64,000 nucleotides of DNA from JBHBQE01 sp041776485 (GCA_041776485.1 JBHBQE010000004.1:101213-165212), one strand, 5' to 3'; shown: positions 16,051 through 25,621, numbered from the stretch's first letter. Program-made: numbers and translations. The notes: a model not told the origin generated them from the sequence alone.

Positions 16051-18360
16051 ATGAAAAAATTTTTGTGTCTGTTTATCTCATGTCTGATTATTGCTCAGAC
16101 GATTTACACACCGGTATTTGCAGAGGAACTCGCCCAGGCTTCTGAGAATACCGCTGCAGAAGCTGTTACCCCTACCCCGGGGCAGGAGCTTTCACAAAAC
16201 TCTGCTTCGGAACAGGCTGGTGAAGCCCGAGGAAATTCCGATTCCACCTCTTTTGAGAGCCTTGAATCAATGGATACCTCTAAAGACAACAGTCAAAAGA
16301 CTGACGAGGAGATGAAGGAGCTTGATTCAGGTAATCTGGTTGCCGCAGGTCCCAGCATAGACATAGCGCGTGATCCAGAATTAGACTGCGGAATCCCTAC
16401 AGTTTTCAGACTGAACATAAGAGACGGGAACTTCCACGATGCCGAATATCATTTGGCAGATCTCACATATTATGATGAACTGGAAAATGCATGGGTTCCA
16501 ATAGTTAATATTAATAATTTCCCTACCTGGAACTTTTTTAACAACAATGGCAATGCTACTAATGATGAATTTACGTTCACCTTTCACAGCCCCGGCAAAT
16601 ACAGGATTTCTTTCAGTGCGTTATGCGACGGTAATACAACTCTTACAGCAACCAGCGAATTTGAAATACTGCCTAAAGCAAACTATACCGATGTTAATTC
16701 CAAGGCAAGAGAAATAGTACGTCAATGCGTGCAGGATTTAGCTGCACAGGGCAAAACCTCTGAATATGACAAGGCTATGTGGCTTCATGACTGGATAATA
16801 AATAATGCTGAAATAAATGATATTCACAATATATACATAGGTGCCGAGGCGATACTTTGCGAACGCGGAGAGATAGCCGGTGGTGCCTACAGCAACACAT
16901 ATATAAAGCTGCTTAAAACTGCAGGGATTCCCTGTGCCAGAATAGCATCGACAGCCAATAATTCTGCAGAAGTATCCTGGACGGCAGTAAACTTGGATGG
17001 CAAATGGTATCAGGTACATGTTGAAGGCGATGACCCGCTTAATAAAAACGGAAGTCACGGTTTAACCTCAGAGGATATAGCCCACAGATTTTTTTGTGTT
17101 ACAGACGAATTCATGGCCCTGAATTATCCCTCCCACAAAGATACATATACCTCAGGCGGCTATTCCTACCGTTCAAGTTCCTATGAAAACAACTATTTTG
17201 TTAAAACAGGCAGAATTAAACAATGGCTAAGCCCTGTACAAGATGAAGTTCAATCAAATATTGCCGCCGGAAAAACCGACTTTACCATTGAAATATCTAA
17301 TACTATCTTTGCCGATATTATATACAATATAATAGCATACCAGCTTTCAAATATGAGCTGGAACAAGGGAGATAACGACGTTGCCCTGACTGCAAGGTAT
17401 GATATGAAAGGTAACCCCTTTGACGGAACCCTTGTATTTTCTGCTAAATACATACAGCCTGCTTCTGCAATTTATAACGGTGTGGACTATTCAGCCGTTT
17501 ATGACCATGACTATTATATAGCCAACAATCCGGATGTTCAAAACGCTTTCCATGGAGACAGGGAGGCTACATTAGTACACTTTATAAACCACGGCATGGC
17601 TGAGGGCAGACTTTCAAAGCGTGGGTTTAATGTTCTCTCCTACAAAAACAGATACTCTGATTTAAGAACTGCCTTTGGCAAAGATATAAAGAGTTATTAC
17701 ATGCACTTTGTTAATTACGGAAGCAAGGAAGGTCGTACCGCAGCAGGTTCAAATGATTTACTGGGCGCTACAACAGTTTATAACGGTGTGGATTATTCAG
17801 CCGTTTATGACTATGACTACTATATAGCTAACAACCCCGATGTAAAAAAAGCTTTCAAGGGAGATGATGAAGCTACATTAGCGCATTTTATAAACTACGG
17901 CATGGCTGAGGGCAGAGCGTCCAGCCCTAATTTTAGCGCTGATGTCTACAGAAACAGATATCCTGATTTAAGACATGTATATGGCAGGGATACAAAAAGC
18001 TATTATATGCACTTTGTTGTCTACGGACATACGGAGGGGCGTACTGCTACAGGCTCCGGCAATGTGGTAAATGCCATTACCTCTTTAAACGGTGTGGATT
18101 ATTCCCTTGTATATGACTATAACTGCTATATCAAGCATAATCCTGATGTTGAAAAAGCTTTTAACGGTGACGATATGGCTACACTGGCACATTTTGTGAA
18201 CTATGGAATGAACGAGGGCAGGGTATCCAGTCCTAAGTTTAACGTTGACGTATATAAGAATAAATACAGTGATTTAAGGACTGCCTTTGGAAATAATCTC
18301 AAAAGCTACTATCTCCACTATATTAACTATGGATATAAGGAGAATAGAGAGGCTATATAA
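16051..18360 (+). CDS. Secreted repeat protein with degenerate transglutaminase-like domain
   Basis: A 769-residue exported protein. Signal peptide at residues 1-24 (ending PVFA), then a Ser/Glu/Thr-rich linker to about residue 95, an Ig-like strand region (about 105-205) and a transglutaminase-like domain (about 215-360). Aligned with active members, the catalytic Cys, His and Asp positions read G277, V308 and H323, so the fold is kept (LKTAGIPC, LDGKWY, GDDP) but the triad is lost. From residue 474 on there are three repeats of about 102 residues (starts near 474, 576 and 678). Each holds two copies of a helical hairpin ending in MAEGR or SKEGR. No sortase motif or membrane anchor is seen. 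A binding or adhesive role at the cell surface is inferred. AGAAGGAG ribosome site. Confidence 0.88.
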   Translation: MKKFLCLFISCLIIAQTIYTPVFAEELAQASENTAAEAVTPTPGQELSQNSASEQAGEARGNSDSTSFESLESMDTSKDNSQKTDEEMKELDSGNLVAAGPSIDIARDPELDCGIPTVFRLNIRDGNFHDAEYHLADLTYYDELENAWVPIVNINNFPTWNFFNNNGNATNDEFTFTFHSPGKYRISFSALCDGNTTLTATSEFEILPKANYTDVNSKAREIVRQCVQDLAAQGKTSEYDKAMWLHDWIINNAEINDIHNIYIGAEAILCERGEIAGGAYSNTYIKLLKTAGIPCARIASTANNSAEVSWTAVNLDGKWYQVHVEGDDPLNKNGSHGLTSEDIAHRFFCVTDEFMALNYPSHKDTYTSGGYSYRSSSYENNYFVKTGRIKQWLSPVQDEVQSNIAAGKTDFTIEISNTIFADIIYNIIAYQLSNMSWNKGDNDVALTARYDMKGNPFDGTLVFSAKYIQPASAIYNGVDYSAVYDHDYYIANNPDVQNAFHGDREATLVHFINHGMAEGRLSKRGFNVLSYKNRYSDLRTAFGKDIKSYYMHFVNYGSKEGRTAAGSNDLLGATTVYNGVDYSAVYDYDYYIANNPDVKKAFKGDDEATLAHFINYGMAEGRASSPNFSADVYRNRYPDLRHVYGRDTKSYYMHFVVYGHTEGRTATGSGNVVNAITSLNGVDYSLVYDYNCYIKHNPDVEKAFNGDDMATLAHFVNYGMNEGRVSSPKFNVDVYKNKYSDLRTAFGNNLKSYYLHYINYGYKENREAI

Positions 18361-18393
18361 AAGAGCCGTAGAGTGGCGTATGGGAATTTTATA

Positions 18394-18425
18394 ACAGGGC
18401 AGATACATCTGCTCTGTTTTTTTTT
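18394..18425 (+). terminator. Intrinsic terminator
   Basis: ACAGGGCAGA (18394-18403), loop TACA, TCTGCTCTGT (18408-18417), then a run of nine T. It ends the secreted repeat protein transcript. Confidence 0.9.
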
Positions 18426-18489
18426 GCAATGAATATCTACAAGTAGTATAATTACCTGAAGCCTTACAATACTTATACAAGGAGGAATT

Positions 18490-18747
18490 ATGGAAGAAAT
18501 TGAATACAGATATGACACCCAGCTTCTGATTGACGGCGACAATTTAGATGAAGATGAAATCTACGACTATTTTGTAGAAAACTTCATCGGTGATTCTCTT
18601 TTGGCAGTTGGTGATGAGGATATGATAAAAATACATTACCATACCAATGAGCCTTGGAAAATTCTTGAATACTGCTCCAGCCTGGGTGAAATCTATGATA
18701 TCGTAATTGAGGATATGATCAGGCAATCAAAGGGACTTGCCGGGTAA
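18490..18747 (+). CDS. Stand-alone FakA/YloV middle-domain-like protein
   Basis: An 85-residue protein with an AAGGAGG ribosome site. It aligns by eye with one domain of the fatty-acid kinase FakA (YloV, DAK2-fusion family). Shared features are the opening strand YRYDTQLLIDG, the GDSLLAVGDEDMIKIHYHTN core and a closing EIYDIVIEDMIRQ. In FakA this segment sits between the DhaL-like kinase domain and the C-terminal DegV-like domain and carries the conserved HxHT motif. Here the motif reads HYHT, with kinase and DegV-like parts absent. No cysteine or membrane segment beyond one CSS. Function unknown: regulatory or acyl-binding partner, or a fixed relic. Confidence 0.72.
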   Translation: MEEIEYRYDTQLLIDGDNLDEDEIYDYFVENFIGDSLLAVGDEDMIKIHYHTNEPWKILEYCSSLGEIYDIVIEDMIRQSKGLAG

Positions 18748-18754
18748 GCGCACA

Positions 18755-19909
18755 TCACTTACCCGCCTCCTCCTTTGCTTTTCTCTCTAAATTTAATCTC
18801 TTTGCTCTAATCAATCTGGGTATAATAGATTCGTTGTATACAAAGGTAAATATTGCCGCAAATGGGATTGCCAGGATAATTCCCACTACTCCGAACATAC
18901 TGCCCCCAAGTATAACTGTAACCAGAATGCCCACAGGCGGAACACCCAATACATCTCCAAACAACTTTGGTTTTAGGATGTAGCCGTCAAATATTTGTAT
19001 TACTATTGTTACACCAATGAAAATTAATACATCAACAGGATTTTTAAATAACAGCACTATAGAACCCAGTATACACCCGGCCATTGGACCAAAGGTCGGA
19101 AACAGGTTGGTTACACCAACAATTACTGATACCAGCAATACATATGGAAGTCCCAAAGTCCAGAGAATTATCGCATTCAATACCCCTATTATTAAAGAGT
19201 CAAAAATATCTGCTCCTATAAATTTAATAAGTATATTGTGGCACCTTATAAGAAATGCCGTTTGCTTATCATATGCTGCGTCTGACAAAACGGCATGGCG
19301 AAACTTTGCAATGCTTCTTTGGATACTCTTTTTACCCAGCAAAAAGTATATTGCAAGAATCAACCCGATTATACCATTAAATATCTTAACTCCCATACCA
19401 ATAGAAACATTAACAATTCTCTGCATATTCTCCGGTATATACCTTACTATATTAGATAAAATATTATTAATAAATTTCTGAGCGCCTGATGTATCCAATC
19501 CGGTAATATATTTTTCCATCATAGAAAGAATGGCGTTAATATTTTTCTGGTAATAGGAGAGATTTCCCAGTATTCCTGCGATAGTTTCTATCAGGGACGG
19601 GATAATTAAAACCAAAAGTGTGGATAGCAGTATTAAAAACAGGATAAATGTAAGAGCCACTGAAATCACATGAATAAGCTTCTCCCTTTTACTAATCCTT
19701 CCTAAAAATCCCTCAAAAAACTTAACAATCGGATCCAGGATATAGGCAATTACCGCTCCTATGATAATGGGACTTGTTACTGTAACAATCTTTGATATGA
19801 TACCGTTTATCATGCCAAAATTGGAAATCAACATATAAAAAAGTACCACAATGCAGCCTGCAAAGGCATGGGTAAACCATCTTTTCTCAAATAAACTACT
19901 TTTTTTCAT
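18755..19909 (-). CDS. AI-2E family transporter (UPF0118)
   Basis: A 384-residue polytopic membrane protein with about eight helices and the family signature around VSVIVGVTNLFPTFGPMAG and LGVPPVGILVTVILGG. Members include putative autoinducer-2 exporters and Na+/H+ antiporters; substrate cannot be told from sequence. It starts 3 bases after glmS ends, so it is cotranscribed with it. Ends with a basic cytosolic tail. Confidence 0.9.
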   Translation of the reverse strand: MKKSSLFEKRWFTHAFAGCIVVLFYMLISNFGMINGIISKIVTVTSPIIIGAVIAYILDPIVKFFEGFLGRISKREKLIHVISVALTFILFLILLSTLLVLIIPSLIETIAGILGNLSYYQKNINAILSMMEKYITGLDTSGAQKFINNILSNIVRYIPENMQRIVNVSIGMGVKIFNGIIGLILAIYFLLGKKSIQRSIAKFRHAVLSDAAYDKQTAFLIRCHNILIKFIGADIFDSLIIGVLNAIILWTLGLPYVLLVSVIVGVTNLFPTFGPMAGCILGSIVLLFKNPVDVLIFIGVTIVIQIFDGYILKPKLFGDVLGVPPVGILVTVILGGSMFGVVGIILAIPFAAIFTFVYNESIIPRLIRAKRLNLERKAKEEAGK

Positions 19910-19912
19910 TTT

Positions 19913-21751
19913 TTACTCCACAGTTACTGATTTTGCAAGATTCCTAGGTTTATCAATATCACAACCACGATCTAATGCCACGTAGTAGGCAAAAAGCTGC
20001 AGCGGCACCACCCCTAATATAGGCTGTAAAAATTTGTTTGTATAAGGCAAAGCAAAAATTCCGTCTGCTTGGGATTTTAACATTTCCTCTCCTTTGCATG
20101 TAGTTAACAGAAGTACATCAGCTCCTCTGGATTTCACTTCGACTATATTGGATCTGGTTTTTTCCAAAAGCGGCTCATACATTGCAAGTGCCACAACTAA
20201 TGTCCCGGGCTCAATCAGAGAAATAGTACCATGCTTAAGTTCACCTGCTGCATAAGACTCTGAATGTACATAAGAAATCTCCTTAAGCTTTAAGGATCCC
20301 TCAAGCCCCAAAGCATAATCCAGATGTCTGCCTATGAAAAATACCGTTGTATGATTAAAGTGATTAGATGCCTCCTTTTGATACTCCTTGATATTGGAAA
20401 GCACCTCCTCAAGCTTTGCGGGCAATGCCAAAAACTCCTTTACAATATCATCATATACTTCATCGGATATAGCTTTTCTTTCACCCGCAAAATATACCCC
20501 TAAAAGAATTAAAAGAGACATTTGTGTTGTATATGCCTTGGTGGTAGCCACGGCTATTTCCGGTCCAGCCCAAGTATAGCACGTAATATCTGATTCTCTG
20601 GCTATAGAACTTCCCACCACATTTACTATGGAGAGTACCCTGGCACCACAACTCTTTGCCTCCCTAAGGGCTGCAACTGAGTCCGCAGTTTCTCCGGATT
20701 GGCTTATAATTATAACAAGTGTATTTCCGTCTACTAATGGATTGGAATATCTGAATTCCGATGCCAGCACCACCTCCACCGGAATTTTCAGTAATTCCTC
20801 CAGCACATATTTACCAACTACTCCCACATGATAAGCCGAACCGCAGGCAGTAATATATATTTTATGAACATCCTTTAGGAAATCAGGTTCTTTAGATAGT
20901 TCTTCAAAAAATATTTTTCCATTATCAATCCTTGGGGTAATGGTATTTTTTACAGCAACAGGCTGCTCCATAATTTCCTTTAACATAAAATGCGCATATC
21001 CGCCTTTTTCAGCAGCAGTGACATCCCAATCTATGGTTTTTACCTCTTTCCCAATAATGCAGGCGTCCTTATCATATACCTGTACCTGCTTGGGAGTAAT
21101 AACTGCCAGCTCATAGTCCTCCATATAGGATACAGACCGAGTATAGGGCACAATAGCGGTAATATCAGAGGCAATATAATTGACTCCGTCTCCATATCCA
21201 ATAAGCAAAGGTGCGTCTTTCCTGGCGGCAATAATCTGCTCTGGATTGTCTGTACAAAGTATTCCCATTGCATAGGCGCCCCTTATGCGTTCCAGCACCT
21301 TATATACCGCGTCTATAATATTCATGCCCTGGCTGTAATAATATTCCAGCAATTGGGCTATTACCTCGGTATCTGTATCAGAGAAAAAGGTTATTCCCCG
21401 CCTTATTAAAAATTCCTTTATTTCAAGATAATTTTCAATAATCCCATTATGCACCACCGCAATTTTATTTTCTCCTCCCAAATGGGGGTGTGCATTAACA
21501 TCATTCGGTTCGCCATGAGTTGCCCATCTGGTGTGACCTATTCCGGTTTTACCCTCCAACTTTTCCTTGCTTTCGATAAACTCCCTAAGAGCAGAAATAC
21601 GTCCCTTAGTTTTCCTGACGGATATCTCCCCAGTATCATCGATGACAGCCACTCCTGCCGAATCGTACCCTCTGTATTCTAATCTTTCCAACCCCTCTAA
21701 AAGCATCGGTAATGCTTTGGTTTTTCCTGCCATTCCTATTATTCCGCACAT
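19913..21751 (-). CDS. glmS: Glutamine--fructose-6-phosphate aminotransferase
   Basis: Converts fructose-6-phosphate and glutamine to glucosamine-6-phosphate, the entry to peptidoglycan amino-sugar synthesis. The 612-residue protein starts MCGIIG with the N-terminal nucleophile cysteine, has the glutaminase region (HTRWATHG, HNGIIEN), two SIS isomerase domains (ISQSGETADS) and the conserved C-terminal AKSVTVE. It is opposed in metabolism by nagB at 35.7 kb. No glmS ribozyme is recognisable in the 5' region. Confidence 0.98.
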   Translation of the reverse strand: MCGIIGMAGKTKALPMLLEGLERLEYRGYDSAGVAVIDDTGEISVRKTKGRISALREFIESKEKLEGKTGIGHTRWATHGEPNDVNAHPHLGGENKIAVVHNGIIENYLEIKEFLIRRGITFFSDTDTEVIAQLLEYYYSQGMNIIDAVYKVLERIRGAYAMGILCTDNPEQIIAARKDAPLLIGYGDGVNYIASDITAIVPYTRSVSYMEDYELAVITPKQVQVYDKDACIIGKEVKTIDWDVTAAEKGGYAHFMLKEIMEQPVAVKNTITPRIDNGKIFFEELSKEPDFLKDVHKIYITACGSAYHVGVVGKYVLEELLKIPVEVVLASEFRYSNPLVDGNTLVIIISQSGETADSVAALREAKSCGARVLSIVNVVGSSIARESDITCYTWAGPEIAVATTKAYTTQMSLLILLGVYFAGERKAISDEVYDDIVKEFLALPAKLEEVLSNIKEYQKEASNHFNHTTVFFIGRHLDYALGLEGSLKLKEISYVHSESYAAGELKHGTISLIEPGTLVVALAMYEPLLEKTRSNIVEVKSRGADVLLLTTCKGEEMLKSQADGIFALPYTNKFLQPILGVVPLQLFAYYVALDRGCDIDKPRNLAKSVTVE

Positions 21752-21804
21752 AATATGCCTCCAGCATAAAGCCCTTAATATTCAATATAATTTCACAAAG
21801 TAAT

Positions 21805-21832
21805 ATTATACACTTTGTCCGTCATAATACAA
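21805..21832 (-). promoter_or_regulatory. Candidate glmS promoter
   Basis: Reverse strand TTGTAT (21827-21832) and TATAAT (21805-21810) with a 16-base spacer, about 50 bases before the glmS start. Confidence 0.6.
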
Positions 21833-21977
21833 GAAAAATCCCCTGTTTAACAAGACCTGTCAACAATTCTGCAGGATTGTAGCCACTATTTTTTCTAATT
21901 ATAAAGCACCATATTTAAAATTATGATACACTATGAACCTGTATTCTTGATTATTGATGAAAGGATTGTTGATTATT

Positions 21978-22529
21978 ATGAAAAGATTATTGCCATTACT
22001 TATATGTACAATGCTAATTTTATTATCAGGCTGTGGATACGAAGATACCCGAGAGGTGGGAATCCCCTATTCCGACGATGAACAACCTGATACAAAACAA
22101 ACTGCCCAAGCCTCCTTGCAAGCTCTTGACTTAAATACAGAGGATATTAATGGCAAAGCTGTAAATAATGACTTAATAAAGGATTCCTCTGTAGTTATAG
22201 TAAATTTTTGGGAGCCCTGGTGCGGACCCTGTGTCGGAGAAATCCCGGATATAGATCGTCTATATAATTCCTACAAAGATCAGGGGCTTATGGTTATTGG
22301 AGTATTCTCAACCGTTGCAATGGAGAATGATGTAAAATCCATAATAGATGAAAATAATATTTCATATCCCATTATAAAAATGAATGAGAATATGCAAAAA
22401 TTTACTACAGAATATGTGCCCACTACATATTTTTTTGACAAGGACGGAAATCTCCTGTCCCCGGAGCCAATAGTCGGTGCAAACAGCTATGAAGACTGGG
22501 AAAAAATTATACAGAATTATCTTAAGTAA
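21978..22529 (+). CDS. TlpA/ResA-like thioredoxin lipoprotein
   Basis: A membrane-anchored extracytoplasmic thiol-disulfide oxidoreductase of about 183 residues. The signal peptide ends in lipobox LLSGC, with the lipidated Cys at residue 19. A linker follows to about residue 50, then a thioredoxin fold with the active site WEPWCGPC and the cis-proline loop EYVPTTYF. In-frame TTG and ATG codons lie up to 8 codons upstream; the chosen ATG gives the cleanest signal peptide, though its AAAGGA box is farther than usual. Probable role is reduction of surface protein disulfides. It converges on rfbC. Confidence 0.85.
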   Translation: MKRLLPLLICTMLILLSGCGYEDTREVGIPYSDDEQPDTKQTAQASLQALDLNTEDINGKAVNNDLIKDSSVVIVNFWEPWCGPCVGEIPDIDRLYNSYKDQGLMVIGVFSTVAMENDVKSIIDENNISYPIIKMNENMQKFTTEYVPTTYFFDKDGNLLSPEPIVGANSYEDWEKIIQNYLK

Positions 22530-22530
22530 T

Positions 22531-23094
22531 CTATTTATTAAACTGGGAAATTCCTTCCCACTCAGTATCCTTACCGGATAAAATCAAGTCCTCTACTCTC
22601 ATGCCTGAGGGTAGAGGCCATTTTATACCTATTTCAGGATCTGACCAGAGTATTCCCCCCTCATCATTTCCATGATAGAAATCACTGCACTTATAGGCAA
22701 ATTCTGCATAATCGGAAAGCACCACAAAGCCATGGGCAAAATTCTTGGGAATAAAAAACTGCTTTTTATTTTCAGCAGATAAATGTACACCATACCACTT
22801 ACCAAAGGTTTCCGAACCTTTTCTGATATCTACTGCCACATCGAAAACCTCACCGGAAATAACCCTTACCAGCTTATCCTGAGGATAGTTAATTTGGAAA
22901 TGCAAACCTCTAAGCACACCCTTTTTAGAAGAGGATTGGTTGTCCTGGACAAACTCCACATCTATTCCGGCAGCTTTAAAATCATTATAATTATAGGTTT
23001 CCAGAAAATATCCCCTTTCATCTCCAAATACAGTTGGTTCAATAACCTTAAGCCCCTTAATCTCACCACAATCATAAACCTTAATCTGTCCCAT
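22531..23094 (-). CDS. rfbC: dTDP-4-dehydrorhamnose 3,5-epimerase
   Basis: Epimerase of dTDP-L-rhamnose synthesis, with 187 residues in a cupin fold. Visible are FGDERGYFLETYN, VQDNQSSSKKGVLRGLHFQ with the catalytic His, VAVDIRKGSETFGKW and FFIPKNFAHGFVVLS. Other rml genes are not nearby, so this is an isolated copy. Its start lies inside the alternative C-terminal frame of the upstream sirtuin (see that entry). Confidence 0.95.
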   Translation of the reverse strand: MGQIKVYDCGEIKGLKVIEPTVFGDERGYFLETYNYNDFKAAGIDVEFVQDNQSSSKKGVLRGLHFQINYPQDKLVRVISGEVFDVAVDIRKGSETFGKWYGVHLSAENKKQFFIPKNFAHGFVVLSDYAEFAYKCSDFYHGNDEGGILWSDPEIGIKWPLPSGMRVEDLILSGKDTEWEGISQFNK

Positions 23095-23178
23095 GATATT
23101 CCTCTTTCAAAAAATGGATATAATCCTCACCTGTCACATACGGTATAGCAACAGCCTCATTATATTTTAATTCCCGAA

Positions 23179-23946
23179 TTAATTCAACAGCCTTACAGCC
23201 TTAAAAACTTCACCTATCGGCTCATGAAATACCAAATCCGCTCTTTCCTCTACAGAAAGTCTGTCCCTATTGATTATAATTAAATATTTTCCTGTAAATT
23301 CATATACTAAAGAAGCGGCAGGATATACCTGTATTGAAGTTCCGCCCACAATAAGGCAATCGGCTGTATGTATCCAATCCCTTGCCATATCCCACGCCTT
23401 AGGCGGCAGGGATTCCCCGTATAATGTAACCTCCGGCCTTACCATGCCGCTCTTGCAGTCACACATGGGAATTACATCATTATTTTCAAAAATATAGTCG
23501 GCATTATATTTTTTGCCACAATAAGAGCAATAATTTCTTTTGGTACTTCCATGAATTTCTGCCACCTTTATACTCCCAGCCTCCTGGTGAAGTCCATCTA
23601 TGTTTTGGGTAATAATACCTATAAGCTTCCCTTGTTTTTCCAATTTTGCAAGCACAGTATGTGCCGGATTGGGAAGTATTCCCCTGGTATCAAGTTTCTG
23701 TCTGTAATATGTATAAAAGACCCTTGGCTCTTTATGCAGACAAGCTGAACTTAAAAGGTATTCGGGAGAGTATTGGGAAAATTCCACATCATTTTGGTTG
23801 TATAACCCATCCTTACTTCTGAAATCCGGTATTCCGGATTCTGTAGAAACTCCGGCACCTCCAAAGAATACTACATTCTTTGAATCAGTTAGAATCTGAT
23901 TTAATTTATTTAATCTTTCTATAAAATCCTGATTCAACATATTCAC
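23179..23946 (-). CDS. NAD-dependent protein deacylase (Sir2 family), possibly C-terminally frameshifted
   Basis: A 255-residue sirtuin that removes acyl groups from lysines using NAD. It has GGAGVSTESGIPDFRS for NAD binding, TQNIDGLH with the catalytic His near residue 128, a zinc site (CSYC and CDC, the second pair closely spaced) and GTSIQVYPAASLV. It stops just after GEVFKAVRLLN. Directly before the stop there is a tandem 8-base duplication; removing one unit keeps the frame open for a further 35 or so codons, into the rfbC start. The core enzyme is complete. In operon order symporter, glutaredoxin, sirtuin, rfbC. Confidence 0.9.
   Translation of the reverse strand: MNMLNQDFIERLNKLNQILTDSKNVVFFGGAGVSTESGIPDFRSKDGLYNQNDVEFSQYSPEYLLSSACLHKEPRVFYTYYRQKLDTRGILPNPAHTVLAKLEKQGKLIGIITQNIDGLHQEAGSIKVAEIHGSTKRNYCSYCGKKYNADYIFENNDVIPMCDCKSGMVRPEVTLYGESLPPKAWDMARDWIHTADCLIVGGTSIQVYPAASLVYEFTGKYLIIINRDRLSVEERADLVFHEPIGEVFKAVRLLN
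23187..23202. repeat. 8-bp tandem duplication at the 3' end of the sirtuin gene
   Basis: ACAGCCTT occurs twice in direct succession (23187-23194, 23195-23202). The extra copy shifts the reverse-strand frame and creates the present stop. Confidence 0.9.
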
Positions 23947-23956
23947 TTACCTGTTT

Positions 23957-24190
23957 TTATCGATTTTCTCTCAGCCATGAAATAATATCCATGCTTTCAT
24001 ACATTGGCTTTTCATCTATAAACAAACAGGGCACCTGGCTTTTACCGCCGATTTCTATCAGTCTTTTATTAGCCTCACTATCCTTGTTTATATCAAAAAG
24101 CACAACATCGTTTCTTCCCTCTTTTTCTATTTCAGACAATACTCTTTTACAATATGGGCAAGTACTCATTATAAACAATTCCAGTTTCAT
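23957..24190 (-). CDS. Glutaredoxin-like protein
   Basis: A 77-residue thioredoxin-fold protein with active site STCPYCKRV and the cis-proline segment KSQVPCLFID. It probably reduces disulfides or mixed thiols in the cytosol. An in-frame GTG precedes, but the AGGAGGAAAT box selects the ATG at 24190. It begins 8 bases after the sodium symporter gene and 10 bases before the sirtuin, consistent with one operon. Confidence 0.9.
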   Translation of the reverse strand: MKLELFIMSTCPYCKRVLSEIEKEGRNDVVLFDINKDSEANKRLIEIGGKSQVPCLFIDEKPMYESMDIISWLRENR

Positions 24191-24198
24191 ATTTCCTC

Positions 24199-25539
24199 CT
24201 ATCTCCACTGAAAATCAATTATTCCTATTATATATATTACAATAATAGCAACCGGTACCACATACTTAAAAACGGGTCTCATCCAGCTTTGGACTTTAAT
24301 CCCCTCCCCGCTATTGGCTTCCTTTACAAAACTGTCCCAACCCCATCCAAAGCGATCATTGGTACAAAAGATTGAAATAGTTAATGCCCCCAAAGGAAGT
24401 AAATTATTACTTACAATAAAATCCCAAAAATCCAACCAGGACGAACCTTCACCAAAGGGCTGGAAATCCAAAACACTAAAACCAAGAGCAGTGGTTAAAG
24501 CTAATATAAATACTATAATAGCACATATTATACTGCCTTTCACCCTATTTACCCCTGTAATTTCCCTAAAACAGGCTAAAATATTTTCAAATACTGCAAG
24601 TTCTGTTGAAAATGCCGCAAAAACCATGAACAGGAAAAACAAGCTGCCCCAGATTCTGCCCGCCGGCATATTGGCAAAAACTGTTGCCATAGTGTCAAAT
24701 AATAGTGCAGGACCTGCACCCACCTCACTATTGTAGGCGAAACATGAAGGGAATATTATTAATCCTGCCATAATTGCCACCAGGGTATCCAGCATTATCA
24801 CATAACTGCTCTCCTGCAGTAAGCTCCTCTCTCTGCCTATATAACTCCCAAAAATAGCCATAGAGCCTATCCCTATGGAAAGTGAGAAAAATGCCTGATT
24901 CATAGCGGCTACAACTACTCTGGGGGTAATTTTGCTAAAATCCGGAATTAAGTAAAATACATACCCTGCCAAGCCGCCCTTTAAAAATGCACTTCGAATA
25001 ACCAGTATAAGCATAAGGAATATTAGTCCAAACATCATATACTTGGTTATTTTCTCCAGCCCACCCTGTAAATCAAAGGTTAGTAATGCAAACCCAAGCG
25101 CCACAGCAATAATCATAAAGGTAACATTTATGGAAGGATTGCTAATCATATTAACAAAGCCTAAATTCTCAGTACTTCCTGTAAGAAATTTTACAAAATA
25201 ATACATTAGCCAGCCTGCTACCACAGTATAAAATGCCATCAAACAGATATTTCCAATAAAGGCAAAATATCCATGTATATGCCATTTACTATCTTCCTTT
25301 TCCAGCTTCTGATACATTTTCACAGGGCTTGCCTGAGCGGCTCTCCCAAGGGAAAACTCCATGGTAAGGGCCGGCAAGCCCATCACCACAAGACATATAA
25401 TATAGATCAGCACAAAGGCTGCCCCGCCATTTTGTCCTGTCATCCATGGAAACTTCCACACATTTCCACAGCCTATGGCACACCCTGCACTAAGCAGGAT
25501 AAAACCTATCCTGCTGCCTAATTTTTCTCTTTCCTTCAT
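24199..25539 (-). CDS. Sodium-dependent transporter (neurotransmitter:sodium symporter family)
   Basis: A 446-residue membrane protein with about 11 helices. The family signature SAGCAIGCGNVWKFPW lies in the first helix, with unwound-helix glycine motifs and the SLSIGIGSMAIFGSY segment. Bacterial members import amino acids such as tryptophan, leucine or alanine with Na+; the substrate here is not predictable. Eleven helices are typical of the shorter bacterial forms. Confidence 0.93.
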   Translation of the reverse strand: MKEREKLGSRIGFILLSAGCAIGCGNVWKFPWMTGQNGGAAFVLIYIICLVVMGLPALTMEFSLGRAAQASPVKMYQKLEKEDSKWHIHGYFAFIGNICLMAFYTVVAGWLMYYFVKFLTGSTENLGFVNMISNPSINVTFMIIAVALGFALLTFDLQGGLEKITKYMMFGLIFLMLILVIRSAFLKGGLAGYVFYLIPDFSKITPRVVVAAMNQAFFSLSIGIGSMAIFGSYIGRERSLLQESSYVIMLDTLVAIMAGLIIFPSCFAYNSEVGAGPALLFDTMATVFANMPAGRIWGSLFFLFMVFAAFSTELAVFENILACFREITGVNRVKGSIICAIIVFILALTTALGFSVLDFQPFGEGSSWLDFWDFIVSNNLLPLGALTISIFCTNDRFGWGWDSFVKEANSGEGIKVQSWMRPVFKYVVPVAIIVIYIIGIIDFQWR

Positions 25540-25621
25540 AAATACTACCCCTTATATACTGATTTAATTACTGACTTGATTTCTTACCAATACAAGACAA
25601 TCTCCAGATTTAAAAATTAAG

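Noticed and set aside
21752..21950. glmS ribozyme
   Set aside because: The leader of glmS has a normal promoter and a short 5' region; none of the conserved ribozyme core segments is recognisable.
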